A stretch of DNA of 41,575 nucleotides from Burkholderiales bacterium (GCA_014860395.1 JACZJU010000113.1:1-41575); one strand, 5' to 3'; counted from the stretch's first letter, positions 25,122 to 33,769 are shown. Translations and numbers: made by a program. Notes: generated from the sequence alone by a model not told the origin.

Positions 25122-26615
25122 TTAAGACGAGCAGCTCACCGCCAGCCCAGACGCCCATTGCGGCGCGGGCTCTGCGTAGGCCTGCATTGCCGGCTGCTCG
25201 TCGTAGGGGCGCGCGAGCAGCTGCATCAGGCGCTCGATCTCGCCGTAGTCGCGCTCATCCGCCGCCTTGCGTATGGCGGTTTCGGCGAGGTAGTTGCGCA
25301 GCACATACTTGGGATTGACAGCATCCATGCGTGGCTTGCGCTCGGTGTCCGCGCTTGCCTCGAGCGCGAGGCGGGCACGGTAGCGCCCGGCCCAGGCGGC
25401 AAACGCCTCAGGCTCGGGGAACATGTCGCGCAGGGAGGCGTTGTCGGCGCCGGCGGCTGATTCGAAGCTGCCCAGGCGGCGAAAGAACGTGGTGTAGTCG
25501 GCGCGGTTCTGGTGCAACACCTTGAGCGCGTCCTGTATCAGCGCCGCATCCCCGGTCAGCTCGCTGGCAAGCCCGAGCTTCGCTCGCATCAGCCCCGTGT
25601 ATTGCCGTTCGTACTCCGCCTCGTACTCGTGCAGAGCCGCCTCGGCGTCCTCCATCTCTATCAGCGGCAGCAGCGCCTCGGCCAGGCAATACAGGTTCCA
25701 GTGGGCGATGCGCGGCTGCATGTTGTAGGCGTAGCGGCCGCTGTCGTCCGAATGGTTGCACACGTGGCCCCAGTCGAAAGCCTCCATGAAGCCGTAGGGG
25801 CCGTAGTCGATGGTGAGTCCGAGAATTGACATGTTGTCGGTGTTCATCACGCCGTGGCAGAAACCCACGGCCTGCCACTGCGCGACCAGCCTCGCCGTGC
25901 GGGCGATGACCTCGCGCAGCAGCTCCAGATGGGGCGTGCGCGCCTCGCGCAACTGCGGGTAGTGCTGGTCCATGACGTAATCGGCGAGCGTCCTGACATG
26001 CTCGTGCTGGCGGCGTGAGGAAAACAGCTCGAACGAACCGAAGCGCACATGGCTGGGCGCCATGCGCGTGAGCACGGCCGCGGACTCGACGCTTTCGCGG
26101 ATCACCGGTTGATCGCTGCCGACGATGGCCAAGGCGCGGGTGGTCGGAATCCCCAGGGCATGCATGGCTTCGGAGGCGAGGTATTCGCGGATCGAGGAGC
26201 GCAGCACGGCGCGGCCGTCTCCCATGCGCGAGTAGGGCGTCTTGCCGGCGCCCTTCAACTGCAGGTCCCAGCGGCCTTGCGCGCCGGCCGCTTCGCCGAG
26301 CAGGATGGCGCGGCCGTCGCCCAGTTGTGGCACGAACACGCCGAACTGGTGTCCGGCGTACACCGCGGCGAGCGGATCGAAGCCTGGCAGCAAGCGATTG
26401 CCGCAAAAGATCTCGGCGAACTCCACGCGTTGGGCCTGCTCGCGCGCCAGGCCGATCAGATCGGCCGCCGCCGGGTTGAACGCGACCAGATAGGGTTCGG
26501 GCAGCGGCGTCGGCGCCAGCCTGGTGTAAAACTCAGGCGGCAGCCGGCCATAGCGGTTGTCAAAGCGCAGCTCCTCCAACCCGACTGCGCCGAGTTCAGC
26601 CCTTGCGGTATTCAC
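25122..26615 (-). CDS. selO: SelO / YdiU family protein adenylyltransferase
   Basis: A 497-residue pseudokinase-fold AMPylase. The glycine-rich region and kinase-like Lys lie in QLKGAGKTPYSRMGDGRA, the family motif in SSIREYLASEAMHALGIPT, and the metal/catalytic region in HGVMNTDNMS (about residues 254-263) and LTIDYGPYGFME. E. coli YdiU transfers AMP to Ser/Thr/Tyr of proteins and protects against oxidative stress. The C-terminus ends SCSS, with Cys at the third-last residue where animal SelO has selenocysteine. It overlaps the 3' end of the upstream crotonase-like gene by 20 bp, so both are likely co-transcribed. Confidence 0.93.
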   Translation of the reverse strand: MNTARAELGAVGLEELRFDNRYGRLPPEFYTRLAPTPLPEPYLVAFNPAAADLIGLAREQAQRVEFAEIFCGNRLLPGFDPLAAVYAGHQFGVFVPQLGDGRAILLGEAAGAQGRWDLQLKGAGKTPYSRMGDGRAVLRSSIREYLASEAMHALGIPTTRALAIVGSDQPVIRESVESAAVLTRMAPSHVRFGSFELFSSRRQHEHVRTLADYVMDQHYPQLREARTPHLELLREVIARTARLVAQWQAVGFCHGVMNTDNMSILGLTIDYGPYGFMEAFDWGHVCNHSDDSGRYAYNMQPRIAHWNLYCLAEALLPLIEMEDAEAALHEYEAEYERQYTGLMRAKLGLASELTGDAALIQDALKVLHQNRADYTTFFRRLGSFESAAGADNASLRDMFPEPEAFAAWAGRYRARLALEASADTERKPRMDAVNPKYVLRNYLAETAIRKAADERDYGEIERLMQLLARPYDEQPAMQAYAEPAPQWASGLAVSCSS

Positions 26616-27315
26616 TTATACGTTCCTTCAAGCCGGGTTCGATCGCGGAGCGTACCAGATCGGCCAGGTCGGCTGCACGCGTATCGGCCACGGTCGCTGA
26701 GTGCAATCTGGCTGCCGCCGCGGGCGACAGTTGCTGTGCCTCGACCGCAGCGCGTTCGATGTGCACAGGCCAATCCCCTGGTGCTGCGATCTCCTGCAGG
26801 AAGCCGATACGCAAACCCTCTTCGGCGCCGAAGGTCTTGCTCGCCGCCAGCAGCGCGCGCGCCGTATCGCCGCCGATGCGCGCGGCCAGGCGGCGCGTGC
26901 CCAGTTGCAAACCGAAATTGAGGCCGGGCATGCGAAACGTGGCATCAGGCGCGGCGATGCGGCTGCCGCAAGCGAGCACAAGGTCGACGCCGGCGCCGAA
27001 ATTCTTTCCCTGCGCCAGCGCCAGCGTGGCGAAAGGGGCGTGGTAGATCGACTGCAGCAGCAATTCAATGCGGGCGAAGCGCAGCAGCAGATCGCCTTCG
27101 GAAGCAATTTCGAAGCCACCGAAGTCGAAGCCGGCGCAGAAGTTGCGGCCCGTGCCCTGAAGCACCAGCAGCCGGGTGCCGTCGTGGTGCGCGGTCTCGA
27201 CCGCGGCAGCGAGCGCGTCCACCAGCGCGGCGTCCAGCGCATTGGCCTTGTCCGGGCGGTTCAGCGTGAGCGTGCTGACCGCGCCGGATTTCACGACTAT
27301 GAGTTTGTGCTGCAT
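26596..27315 (-). CDS. Crotonase-fold protein lacking canonical catalytic glutamates
   Basis: A 239-residue enoyl-CoA hydratase/isomerase-like protein. The CoA/oxyanion signature TLTLNRPDKANALDAAL and GTGRNFCAGFDFGGF are intact. At the two positions where enoyl-CoA hydratases carry Glu, this protein seems to have Asp (GAGVDLVLAC) and Gly (FRMPGLNFGLQLG). Another activity of the superfamily, such as isomerase, hydrolase or decarboxylase, is therefore possible. The ATG at 27315 fits the family start; an ATG at 27345 is in frame but adds unrelated residues, and neither has a strong ribosome site. Its 3' end overlaps selO. Confidence 0.78.
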   Translation of the reverse strand: MQHKLIVVKSGAVSTLTLNRPDKANALDAALVDALAAAVETAHHDGTRLLVLQGTGRNFCAGFDFGGFEIASEGDLLLRFARIELLLQSIYHAPFATLALAQGKNFGAGVDLVLACGSRIAAPDATFRMPGLNFGLQLGTRRLAARIGGDTARALLAASKTFGAEEGLRIGFLQEIAAPGDWPVHIERAAVEAQQLSPAAAARLHSATVADTRAADLADLVRSAIEPGLKERISEYRKG

Positions 27316-27365
27316 TGGGCACGTAGAATACCATCCCTCAACCATCCAACCGACGGAGTTTAGCT

Positions 27366-27977
27366 ATGGGCGAACTGGTCTACGTTGTCACCATGAGCGC
27401 GGTGGCGGTCAGCGCGATTACCGGAGTGCTCGAGGCGGGGCGCAAACCCATAGACCTGTTCGGCGTGGTGCTGGTCGCGCTGACTTCGGCCTTGGGCGGA
27501 GGCACCATGCGAGACCTTCTGCTGGAGCGGCCGGTGTTCTGGGTGGCGAATCAGACCTACCTGGTGGCCGCCGTCGCGGCGGGCGTGGCGACCTTCGTGC
27601 TGGTGCGTCTGGCGCGCCTGCCGGCCAATTTGTTCCTGGTGCCGGATGCGCTCGGCCTGGCCTTGTTCACCATCGTCGGCACCCAGACTGCTATGACTTA
27701 TGGCGCGCCCTGGTTCGTCGCGAGCTTTCTCGGCGTGGTCACGGGCGTGCTTGGCGGCGTGCTGCGCGACATCCTGTGCAACGAGGTGCCGCTGATATTC
27801 GCCGGCGAACTGTACGCGACAGCGTCCTGGGCGGGCGCCATATTGTTCATCGCCTTGCTGCGTGCGGGCGTCGACGGTTCGATCCCGGGGCTGGCCGCGA
27901 TGGCGGCGATCTTCCTCACCAGGATCGCCGCCATTCACTGGCACCTCACACTGCCGAGTTTTGCCGCGAAGGCCTGA
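27366..27977 (+). CDS. TRIC-family (UPF0126) membrane protein
   Basis: A 203-residue protein with about seven hydrophobic helices and the internal duplication of the family: LTSALGGGTMRDLLLERP in the first half and VLGGVLRDILCNEVPLIF in the second. Bacterial homologues form trimeric channels related to animal TRIC cation channels; the substrate in this organism is unknown. It is divergent from the crotonase-like gene and convergent with boxA, so it is probably monocistronic. The ATG at 27366 is preceded by CGGAG. Confidence 0.88.
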   Translation: MGELVYVVTMSAVAVSAITGVLEAGRKPIDLFGVVLVALTSALGGGTMRDLLLERPVFWVANQTYLVAAVAAGVATFVLVRLARLPANLFLVPDALGLALFTIVGTQTAMTYGAPWFVASFLGVVTGVLGGVLRDILCNEVPLIFAGELYATASWAGAILFIALLRAGVDGSIPGLAAMAAIFLTRIAAIHWHLTLPSFAAKA

Positions 27978-28014
27978 GTCCGCGCCCCGAGAGGTGCGCA
28001 GATCAGGAGTCGCC

Positions 28015-29229
28015 TCAGTAGGTCTCCACATGGTAGCGGCTCGCCGCCTTGAGTTCCGGCAGCACGCGCGACCAGTCCATGCCGTGGTCGCGGCAGACCG
28101 CGGCGAATGCTTCATCCACGCCCGCCTCCATGGCCTTGAGACCGCAGATGTAGATGTAGCTGTTCTCCTCCCTGAGCAGGCGCGCGATGTCGCCGCCGCG
28201 CGCGCGAATCAGGTCCTGCACGTATTGCTTGGGCTTGTCCGGCTGGCGTGAGAATGCCAGATTGACATCGATCAGTTCCTTCGGCAGCTTCATCAGCGGC
28301 CCGAAATAGGGCAACTCCTCCGGCGTGCGTGAGCCGAAGAACAGCCACAGCTCCCCGCCTTCCTTCAGCCCCATGCGTCGGTGGCGACGCTCGGTCATGG
28401 CACGCATCGGCGCCGACCCGGTGCCGGTGCAGATCATGACGATGCTCGATCCCGGATGGTTGGGCATGAGGAAGCTCGCGCCGTAGGGGCCGACCACGTT
28501 GACCTTGTCGCCTTTCTTCAGATCGCACATGTAGTTGGACGCGACGCCGTGCACAGGCTTGCCGTCGCGGTCGGCGGTGACGCGCTTCACCGTGAGCGCG
28601 ACGTTATTGTAGCCGGCGCGCTCGCCATCGCGCGGGCTGGCCACTGAGTACAGCCGGATGTAGTGTGGCTTACCCGCCGCGTCCACGCCTGGCGGGATGA
28701 TGCCCAGCGACTGGCCCTCGAGCACGGGAAAGGCGGTGGCGCCGAAATCGAGCACGATGTGGTGGATCTCATTCGAGGTTTCGGCGGCGGTCAGGCGGTG
28801 GTTGCCGGCCACGGTCGCCACCGCCGGCCGTGCCAGGGTGTACAGATTGAGGTAGGGGTGTGCCGCCGACCAGGGCGGTGTCGCCGGCCCGCCCTGGCCC
28901 TGCGTCGCGATGTCGGTGATGCGCTGCACTTCCTCGGGCAGTTCGCTACCGCTTTCGACTTCGGGCGAGGTGTCGGGCGGTAGCACGTCCCAGGAGAACT
29001 GCTCGTCGAGGCTGAACGGCTCGGCCACGCGGCGCCAGTTGTCGATCGCGCCGGTGGGGCAGGGCGAGATGCAGTCGTTGCAGAAATTGCACAGTTCGAC
29101 CTTGACCACGTAGTTGCGCGAGTCATGCGTGACCGCATCGACCGGACAAGACTCCTCGCAGGTGTTGCAGCGTATGCAGATCTCAGGGTCAATCAGGTGC
29201 TGGCGCTTGAGTTCGGCGGGTGCGTTCAT
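28015..29229 (-). CDS. boxA: Benzoyl-CoA 2,3-epoxidase reductase component BoxA
   Basis: A 404-residue iron-sulfur flavoprotein. The N-terminus holds two ferredoxin-type [4Fe-4S] motifs: Cys 18/21/24/28 ([12 protein letters not shown]) and 47/50/53/57 ([12 protein letters not shown]). The rest is a ferredoxin-NADP reductase-like module with FAD-binding [13 protein letters not shown] and NADP-binding [14 protein letters not shown], ending in SRYHVETY as in FNR-like proteins. BoxA passes electrons from NADPH to BoxB, which epoxidises the benzoyl-CoA ring. It is the last gene of boxC-boxB-boxA, separated from boxB by an inverted repeat. Confidence 0.95.
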   Translation of the reverse strand: MNAPAELKRQHLIDPEICIRCNTCEESCPVDAVTHDSRNYVVKVELCNFCNDCISPCPTGAIDNWRRVAEPFSLDEQFSWDVLPPDTSPEVESGSELPEEVQRITDIATQGQGGPATPPWSAAHPYLNLYTLARPAVATVAGNHRLTAAETSNEIHHIVLDFGATAFPVLEGQSLGIIPPGVDAAGKPHYIRLYSVASPRDGERAGYNNVALTVKRVTADRDGKPVHGVASNYMCDLKKGDKVNVVGPYGASFLMPNHPGSSIVMICTGTGSAPMRAMTERRHRRMGLKEGGELWLFFGSRTPEELPYFGPLMKLPKELIDVNLAFSRQPDKPKQYVQDLIRARGGDIARLLREENSYIYICGLKAMEAGVDEAFAAVCRDHGMDWSRVLPELKAASRYHVETY

Positions 29230-29255
29230 AACTCTCTAGCGTGATCCTAAGTAGG

Positions 29256-29339
29256 TGTCATTCCGAGGCGTATAGCCGAGGAATCTGCTTCTTGCGTAGA
29301 TTGAAGAAAAGCAGATTCCTCGCTTTGCTCGGAATGACA
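29256..29339. repeat. Long interrupted inverted repeat in the boxB-boxA gap
   Basis: The left arm TGTCATTCCGAG...CGAGGAATCTGCTT pairs with a right arm ending CTCGGAATGACA. Pairing is perfect over 12 and 14 bp with a small internal loop, and the hairpin loop is 18 nt. It resembles TGTCATTCCGAGC-type repeats that I have seen in unrelated bacterial genomes. No coding capacity. It differs from both other repeat families in this window. Confidence 0.8.
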
Positions 29340-29367
29340 ATTTCGGGGCTGTCTCGCTTCGCTTGTG

Positions 29368-30792
29368 CTAATTAAAGCGCACGTACTCGAAATCGGCCGG
29401 CTGGTTGTTGATGCCGCGCGCTGGCGGTGCGATCCAGTTGGCGAACTTGCCCGGCTCGGCCACGCGGCCCATCAGCGAGCACACGTAGGCGCGGTCTTCT
29501 GCGGTCGGCAGCCAGGCTGCGTGCTGCTTCGTCCATTCCGCTTCGCTCAGAATCCTGCCGTCCGGACTGACGTGGTGTTCGGTGAACAGTCCGATGCGGC
29601 GATTGAAGCCCTTGTGCGGCAGCGTGAAGCGGAAGGCGATGCCGGCTTTTTCAGGTATCCGGTTCCAGCGGTTGATCCCCGATTGCACGTCGGCGACCCA
29701 GTCGTCGCGCAGGCGTTCGTTCAGCGCGGTGAGCGCGGGCGCGTGTTTGACCACGATCTGGCCGCCGACGACTTCCATGTAGGGGTATTCGGAGCCGTGC
29801 AGCTTGTGGTCGTCGGCGAGCTTGGTTTCCTCGAAGCGGCCCTTGAGGCCGTTGGCGTAGAACGAGGCGGCGTTGGACGAAATTTCCGAGCCGTACAGGT
29901 CGCTAGTGACGCTGTAGTGGAAGTTGAGGTACTTCTGCAACGTAGGCAGGTCGATCACCCCGAGGCCGCGCAGTTTCGCCGCGTCCTCGGTCTTGTGCTC
30001 TTTCATCGCGTCGCAGGTGCGCTGGATGATGCGCGCGATGCCCGATTCGCCGACGAACATATGGTGCGCTTCCTCGGTCAGCATGAAGCGGCAGGTGCGT
30101 GACAACGGGTCGAAGCCGGACTCCGCGAGCGCGGCTAGCTGGAACTTGCCGTCGCGGTCGGTGATGAAGGTGAACATGAAAAAGGACAGCCAGTCCGGCG
30201 TCTTCTCGTTGAACGCGGTGAGTATGCGCGGATTGTCGGCGTCGCCCGAGCGGCGCGCGAGCAGCGCTTCGCCTTCCTCGCGGCCATCGCGGCCGAAGTG
30301 GGCGTGCAGCAGATACACCATGGCCCACAGGTGGCGGCCTTCTTCGACGTTGACCTGGAACAGGTTGCGCAGGTCGTACAGCGAAGGGCAGGTGAGGCCG
30401 AGATGGCGCTGCTGCTCGACCGAGGCAGGCTCGGTGTCGCCCTGGGTAACGATGATGCGGCGCAGGGTCGAGCGGTATTCGCCCGGAACTTCCTGCCAAG
30501 CCGGCTGGCCCATGTGCTCGCCGAAATTGATCTTGCGCTCGGCCTCGGCCGGCGCCAGGAAAATGCCCCAACGATAGTCCTGCATCTTGACGTAATCGAA
30601 ATGCGCCCAGCCTTTCGGATCGACGCTGATCGCAGTGCGCAGATACACATCTATATTGTTCGATTCGTCCGGGCCCATCTCCGACCACCAGTTGAGGAAG
30701 CCGGGCTGCCAGTGTTCCAGCGCGCGCTGCAGCGACTTGTTGCCGGAGAGATCGACGTTGTTGGGTATCTTCTCGCTATAGTTGATGGCCAT
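29368..30792 (-). CDS. boxB: Benzoyl-CoA 2,3-epoxidase oxygenase component BoxB
   Basis: A 474-residue diiron monooxygenase-like protein that inserts one oxygen atom from O2 into benzoyl-CoA. The diiron ligands are visible as Glu121, Glu151, His154 (VNVEEGRHLW), Asp212, Glu241 and His244 (LTEEAHHMFVGES), each one residue later than those I recall for Azoarcus evansii BoxB. The start at 30792 follows CTAGGAGAAAGAAT; an upstream ATG at 30822 is rejected. It is downstream of boxC, with a palindromic repeat in the gap, and upstream of boxA. Its need for O2 contrasts with the O2-independent quinone genes elsewhere in the window. Confidence 0.96.
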   Translation of the reverse strand: MAINYSEKIPNNVDLSGNKSLQRALEHWQPGFLNWWSEMGPDESNNIDVYLRTAISVDPKGWAHFDYVKMQDYRWGIFLAPAEAERKINFGEHMGQPAWQEVPGEYRSTLRRIIVTQGDTEPASVEQQRHLGLTCPSLYDLRNLFQVNVEEGRHLWAMVYLLHAHFGRDGREEGEALLARRSGDADNPRILTAFNEKTPDWLSFFMFTFITDRDGKFQLAALAESGFDPLSRTCRFMLTEEAHHMFVGESGIARIIQRTCDAMKEHKTEDAAKLRGLGVIDLPTLQKYLNFHYSVTSDLYGSEISSNAASFYANGLKGRFEETKLADDHKLHGSEYPYMEVVGGQIVVKHAPALTALNERLRDDWVADVQSGINRWNRIPEKAGIAFRFTLPHKGFNRRIGLFTEHHVSPDGRILSEAEWTKQHAAWLPTAEDRAYVCSLMGRVAEPGKFANWIAPPARGINNQPADFEYVRFN

Positions 30793-30815
30793 ATTCTTTC
30801 TCCTAGAGTAATGAG

Positions 30816-30943
30816 CGCCCAACGAATTTCGTTAGGCGGCTGAATCAGGGGAGCACGAGGGGATGCGCCCCGCAGGTCTCGATCCCGCTTCCTCGGTCCC
30901 GCTTGACGGGAGACGGGAAAGTTCCCTTGGGGGATGTTCCCTC
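30816..30943 (+). repeat. Family 2 repeat, copy 3 (boxC-boxB gap, long form)
   Basis: Hairpin A (30816-30838) pairs CGCCCAACGAA with TTCGTTAGGCG, one mismatch. The linker GCTGAATCAGGGGAG follows, then GAGGGGATGCGCCCCG. The distal arm GGGGGATGTTCCCTC matches copy 1 but is separated by a ~45-nt insert with its own GACGGGAGAC-type inverted stretch. It lies between co-directional boxC and boxB. Confidence 0.8.
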
Positions 30944-30951
30944 GTAGTCCT

Positions 30952-32631
30952 TTAGATTCTTTCCCAGTTGAATTTTGCTTTCGAGCCGCTGCCGAATACC
31001 TTCAGCGCCCCTTGTTCGCCGACCGCGTTGGGGCGGTTGAATATCCAGTTCTGCCAGGCCGACAGCCGCGCGAATATGCGCGTCTCCATGGTTTCGGCGC
31101 CGGTGAATCTCAGGCTGGCCTCCATGCCGGTGAGGGCATCGGGCGAAAGGCTGGCGCGTTCCTCCAGCGCGATGCGCACTTCATCGTCCCAGTCGAGGTC
31201 ATCCGGGGTGAAGGTCACCAGGCCGAGCTTGGCCGCGTCGTGCGCGTCCAGCTTCTCGCCGATGACCTGGCGCGCTTCCTCGACCGGTTCCTCGCGCCCG
31301 CAGTAGCGCGTCGCAATGCGCGTGAGGTGGTTCACCATCGGGTAGGTGCCGAAGTTGAGTTCGGACAGGACCATGCGCGGCGCCTTCTGCGGCTCGTCGG
31401 GAAGCTGCAGCATGTAACCGCGGTCGGCGGCGAGCGCCAGTTCCGCCAGCGTTCCGGCGAAGCACGATTCCGTATCGACGATGGCGAACAAGGTGCGCGA
31501 CGTCACGTCCAGCCGCGCCAGCGTGCGCCGAAGGAGACCCAGGGTCTCGCGCACGAACCAGTGCGCGCGGTGCTTGACCAGGGTCGCATCCACGGCGAGC
31601 ACGCGATCGATGTCGCCGCGGGTCTTGAGTAGCCAAGTGCCGATCTCGATCTCGTTGGTGCGCAGCATCAGGATCGCATCATCGAGTTCGCGCGCCATTT
31701 GCAGCGGCCACCAGGCGACACCGGCAGCAAGGATGCCCTCGATCGCCTCGGGCTCGGCCTGCTTCGGTCCGGAAACCGTGAGCGTTGCGCTGCGCGCGGC
31801 GCGGTCGATCACCGCGTCCACGTACTCGTAGTGATAGCCGCTCGCGTCGATGGTGCATTTGAGCGGGGTGAGGGTGACGCCTTTGGCGTCGCGCGGCCGG
31901 TCGCTCAAGGCAGCGAGGCGCTCGCCATGCTCCTGCACCGCTTGGGCGAAGGCCTGCGGCTTCGCGCTGTGATCGACCAGGCCCCAATCTTTGGCGCGGT
32001 CGGCGCGCACGCCTTCGGTTGTGGTGCAGAAAAAATCGGCCAGGTCGCGCCGTACCTTTCTCTTGTCGATGATGCGGGTCAGTCCGCCTGTGCCCGGCAG
32101 CACGCCCAGCAGCGGCACCTCGGGCAGGCTCACCGTGCTTGATCGGTCGTCGATCATCAAGATCTCGTCGCAGGCGAGCGCCACTTCGTAGCCGCCGCCG
32201 GCGCAGGTGCCGTTCACCGCGGCGAGGAACTTCAGCCCGTCGTTGCGGCTGGAATCCTCTATGCCGTTGCGCGTTTCATTGGTGAATTTGCAGAAATTCA
32301 CTTTCCAGCCGTGGCTGGACTGGCCCAGCATGTAGATGTTGGCGCCGGAACAGAACATGCGCTCGCGCGCCGAGGTGAGCACCACGCAGCGCACCTCGGG
32401 GTGCTCGAAGCGGATGCGGTTGAGTGCGTCGTAGAGCTCTATATCTACGCCGAGATCGTAGGAGTTGAGCTTGAGCTTGTAGCCGGGTTTGAGACCCTTG
32501 TCCTCGTTCACGTTCATCGCCAGGGTGGCGATTTCGCCCTCCACGCTCATGCGCCAGTGCGCATAGCGATCCGGATGGGTGTCGAAGCTGACGCGCGCCG
32601 GCTCGACTGCTTTGGTCATGGCTGCTTGCAT
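30952..32631 (-). CDS. boxC: 2,3-epoxybenzoyl-CoA dihydrolase (ring-opening) BoxC
   Basis: A 559-residue enlarged crotonase-fold enzyme that opens the epoxide ring with two waters, releasing formate and 3,4-dehydroadipyl-CoA semialdehyde. The crotonase core lies in the first half: CVVLTSARERMFCSGANIYM, the substrate region with NGTCAGGGYEVALACDEI, and LPEVPLLGVLPGTGGLTR. The second half is the BoxC-specific extension. The start at 32631 follows CCAGGAGAAAGAATT; the longer in-frame ATG at 32664 is rejected. It is the first enzyme gene after boxR on the same strand; a ~185-bp gap with a palindromic repeat separates them. Confidence 0.95.
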   Translation of the reverse strand: MQAAMTKAVEPARVSFDTHPDRYAHWRMSVEGEIATLAMNVNEDKGLKPGYKLKLNSYDLGVDIELYDALNRIRFEHPEVRCVVLTSARERMFCSGANIYMLGQSSHGWKVNFCKFTNETRNGIEDSSRNDGLKFLAAVNGTCAGGGYEVALACDEILMIDDRSSTVSLPEVPLLGVLPGTGGLTRIIDKRKVRRDLADFFCTTTEGVRADRAKDWGLVDHSAKPQAFAQAVQEHGERLAALSDRPRDAKGVTLTPLKCTIDASGYHYEYVDAVIDRAARSATLTVSGPKQAEPEAIEGILAAGVAWWPLQMARELDDAILMLRTNEIEIGTWLLKTRGDIDRVLAVDATLVKHRAHWFVRETLGLLRRTLARLDVTSRTLFAIVDTESCFAGTLAELALAADRGYMLQLPDEPQKAPRMVLSELNFGTYPMVNHLTRIATRYCGREEPVEEARQVIGEKLDAHDAAKLGLVTFTPDDLDWDDEVRIALEERASLSPDALTGMEASLRFTGAETMETRIFARLSAWQNWIFNRPNAVGEQGALKVFGSGSKAKFNWERI

Positions 32632-32750
32632 AATTCTTTCTCCTGGTTCGAGAGTCTGTAGCACAATACGGGGAAATGCCTACCCCATGCTCCCTAAGGT
32701 GGAGCGTAACAAAATGAGGTCAGTTGCGCGTGCTAAGAGCTTAATTCAAG

Positions 32751-32818
32751 ATGAGGGGATACATCCCCTCATACTCCCCTAAATCAGAAGCCATTTCGTT
32801 AATTCTGAAATGGCTTCT
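32751..32818 (-). repeat. Family 2 repeat, copy 4 (boxR-boxC gap)
   Basis: Hairpin B (32751-32772) is a perfect 10-bp stem ATGAGGGGAT-AC-ATCCCCTCAT. The linker, read on the minus strand, is CTGATTTAGGGGAG. Hairpin A (32786-32818) has a perfect 12-bp stem AGAAGCCATTTC and its complement. It touches the boxR stop codon and is the cleanest copy of the family. Confidence 0.85.
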
Positions 32819-33707
32819 AAGTTGCGACAGCCTTGCGCAGCTGCTGCAGGCTTTGTTCGATGCTCTTGTGCGCGGTGTCGATGGTCACATCGGCGCGGCC
32901 GTACAGCGCGTTTCGGCCGCGCAGGATGCGGTGCAGGTCTTCCATCGCCTCCGCATTGCCGGTCATGGGCCGGGTGTCGCCCTGCGCCACCACCCGCGCC
33001 ATGTGCTCTTCCGGCTGTGCCTTGAGCCAGACTGTGCGGCAGGTCGAGAGCAGCAGGTCGTAGGTGCCGGGTTCGGACACGATGGAGCCGCCGGTGGCGA
33101 TGACCGCGCGCTCGTTGTTCTTGACCACCTTTTCCAGGCAGCGCCGCTCGTAGCGCCGGTAACCGGCCTGGCCATAAAGGAGGAAGATTTCGGACAAGCT
33201 GGTCCCGGCCTCGCGCTCGACTTCGCGGTCGAGTTCGATGAACGGAACCTCCATTTCTTTCGCCAGCCGGCTTCCCAGCGTGGATTTGCCGGCGCCGCGC
33301 AGCCCGATCAGGGCGATACGTTTGATGCGCTCGATATTCGCGGTGCCGTAATCGCGCAACAGCTGGGCGCGCACCAGCGGCAGCTTTTGCGCCGGCAGCC
33401 GCTGCAGGAACTGCCAGATCAGCGCGAGTTCCACCGGCTGCTCGGGGTCTTGCTGCAGAAACTCGACCAGGGACAGATTCAGCGCCGTGGCGATTCTTTG
33501 CAGCAACAGAACCGATACATTGCCTAGTCCGGACTCGAGCTGGGCGAGGTAGCGCTCGGACACGCCGGAGTCCTGCGCCAGGATCTTGCGTGTCACGCCG
33601 CGGCGCGCGCGGGCGTCGCGTACGCGCTCGCCCAGGGCGTGCAGGAACGCCTCGTCCGCCGCCGGGGTCAGCTTGGCGGTTTTCGGGGAGGGCTCACGGA
33701 CACCCAT
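32817..33707 (-). CDS. boxR: BoxR/BzdR-type benzoyl-CoA-responsive regulator (XRE HTH + shikimate-kinase-like domain)
   Basis: A 296-residue protein combining an XRE-type helix-turn-helix (about residues 25-85, TRKILAQDSGVSERYLAQLE) with a shikimate-kinase-like domain carrying Walker A GLRGAGKST (about 135-143). In Azoarcus this architecture represses box or bzd genes and is released by benzoyl-CoA. Two in-frame ATGs lie further upstream, at 33731 and 33761. The one at 33731 lies within an operator palindrome; 33707 gives a length near BzdR (298) and is preferred, though its ribosome site is weak. It is divergent from the ABC/ligase genes, so it can control both sides. Confidence 0.92.
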   Translation of the reverse strand: MGVREPSPKTAKLTPAADEAFLHALGERVRDARARRGVTRKILAQDSGVSERYLAQLESGLGNVSVLLLQRIATALNLSLVEFLQQDPEQPVELALIWQFLQRLPAQKLPLVRAQLLRDYGTANIERIKRIALIGLRGAGKSTLGSRLAKEMEVPFIELDREVEREAGTSLSEIFLLYGQAGYRRYERRCLEKVVKNNERAVIATGGSIVSEPGTYDLLLSTCRTVWLKAQPEEHMARVVAQGDTRPMTGNAEAMEDLHRILRGRNALYGRADVTIDTAHKSIEQSLQQLRKAVAT

Positions 33708-33727
33708 TTGGAGTTCTGCTGGTTGCT

Positions 33728-33769
33728 GCATTATAATGCTTGCGCGATCTAGATGAGGCATTATAATGC
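33728..33769. promoter_or_regulatory. Twin operator-promoter for boxR and the benzoate transport/ligase genes
   Basis: The perfect 12-bp palindrome GCATTATAATGC occurs twice, at 33728-33739 and 33758-33769, exactly 30 bp (about three helical turns) apart. Each contains TATAAT on both strands, so the sites can serve as -10 elements for divergent promoters. Each also abuts a TGCA, a motif I recall from BzdR/BoxR sites. A weak -35 TTGCGC sits 16 bp before the plus-strand TATAAT at 33762. BoxR bound here would block both promoters. Confidence 0.72.
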
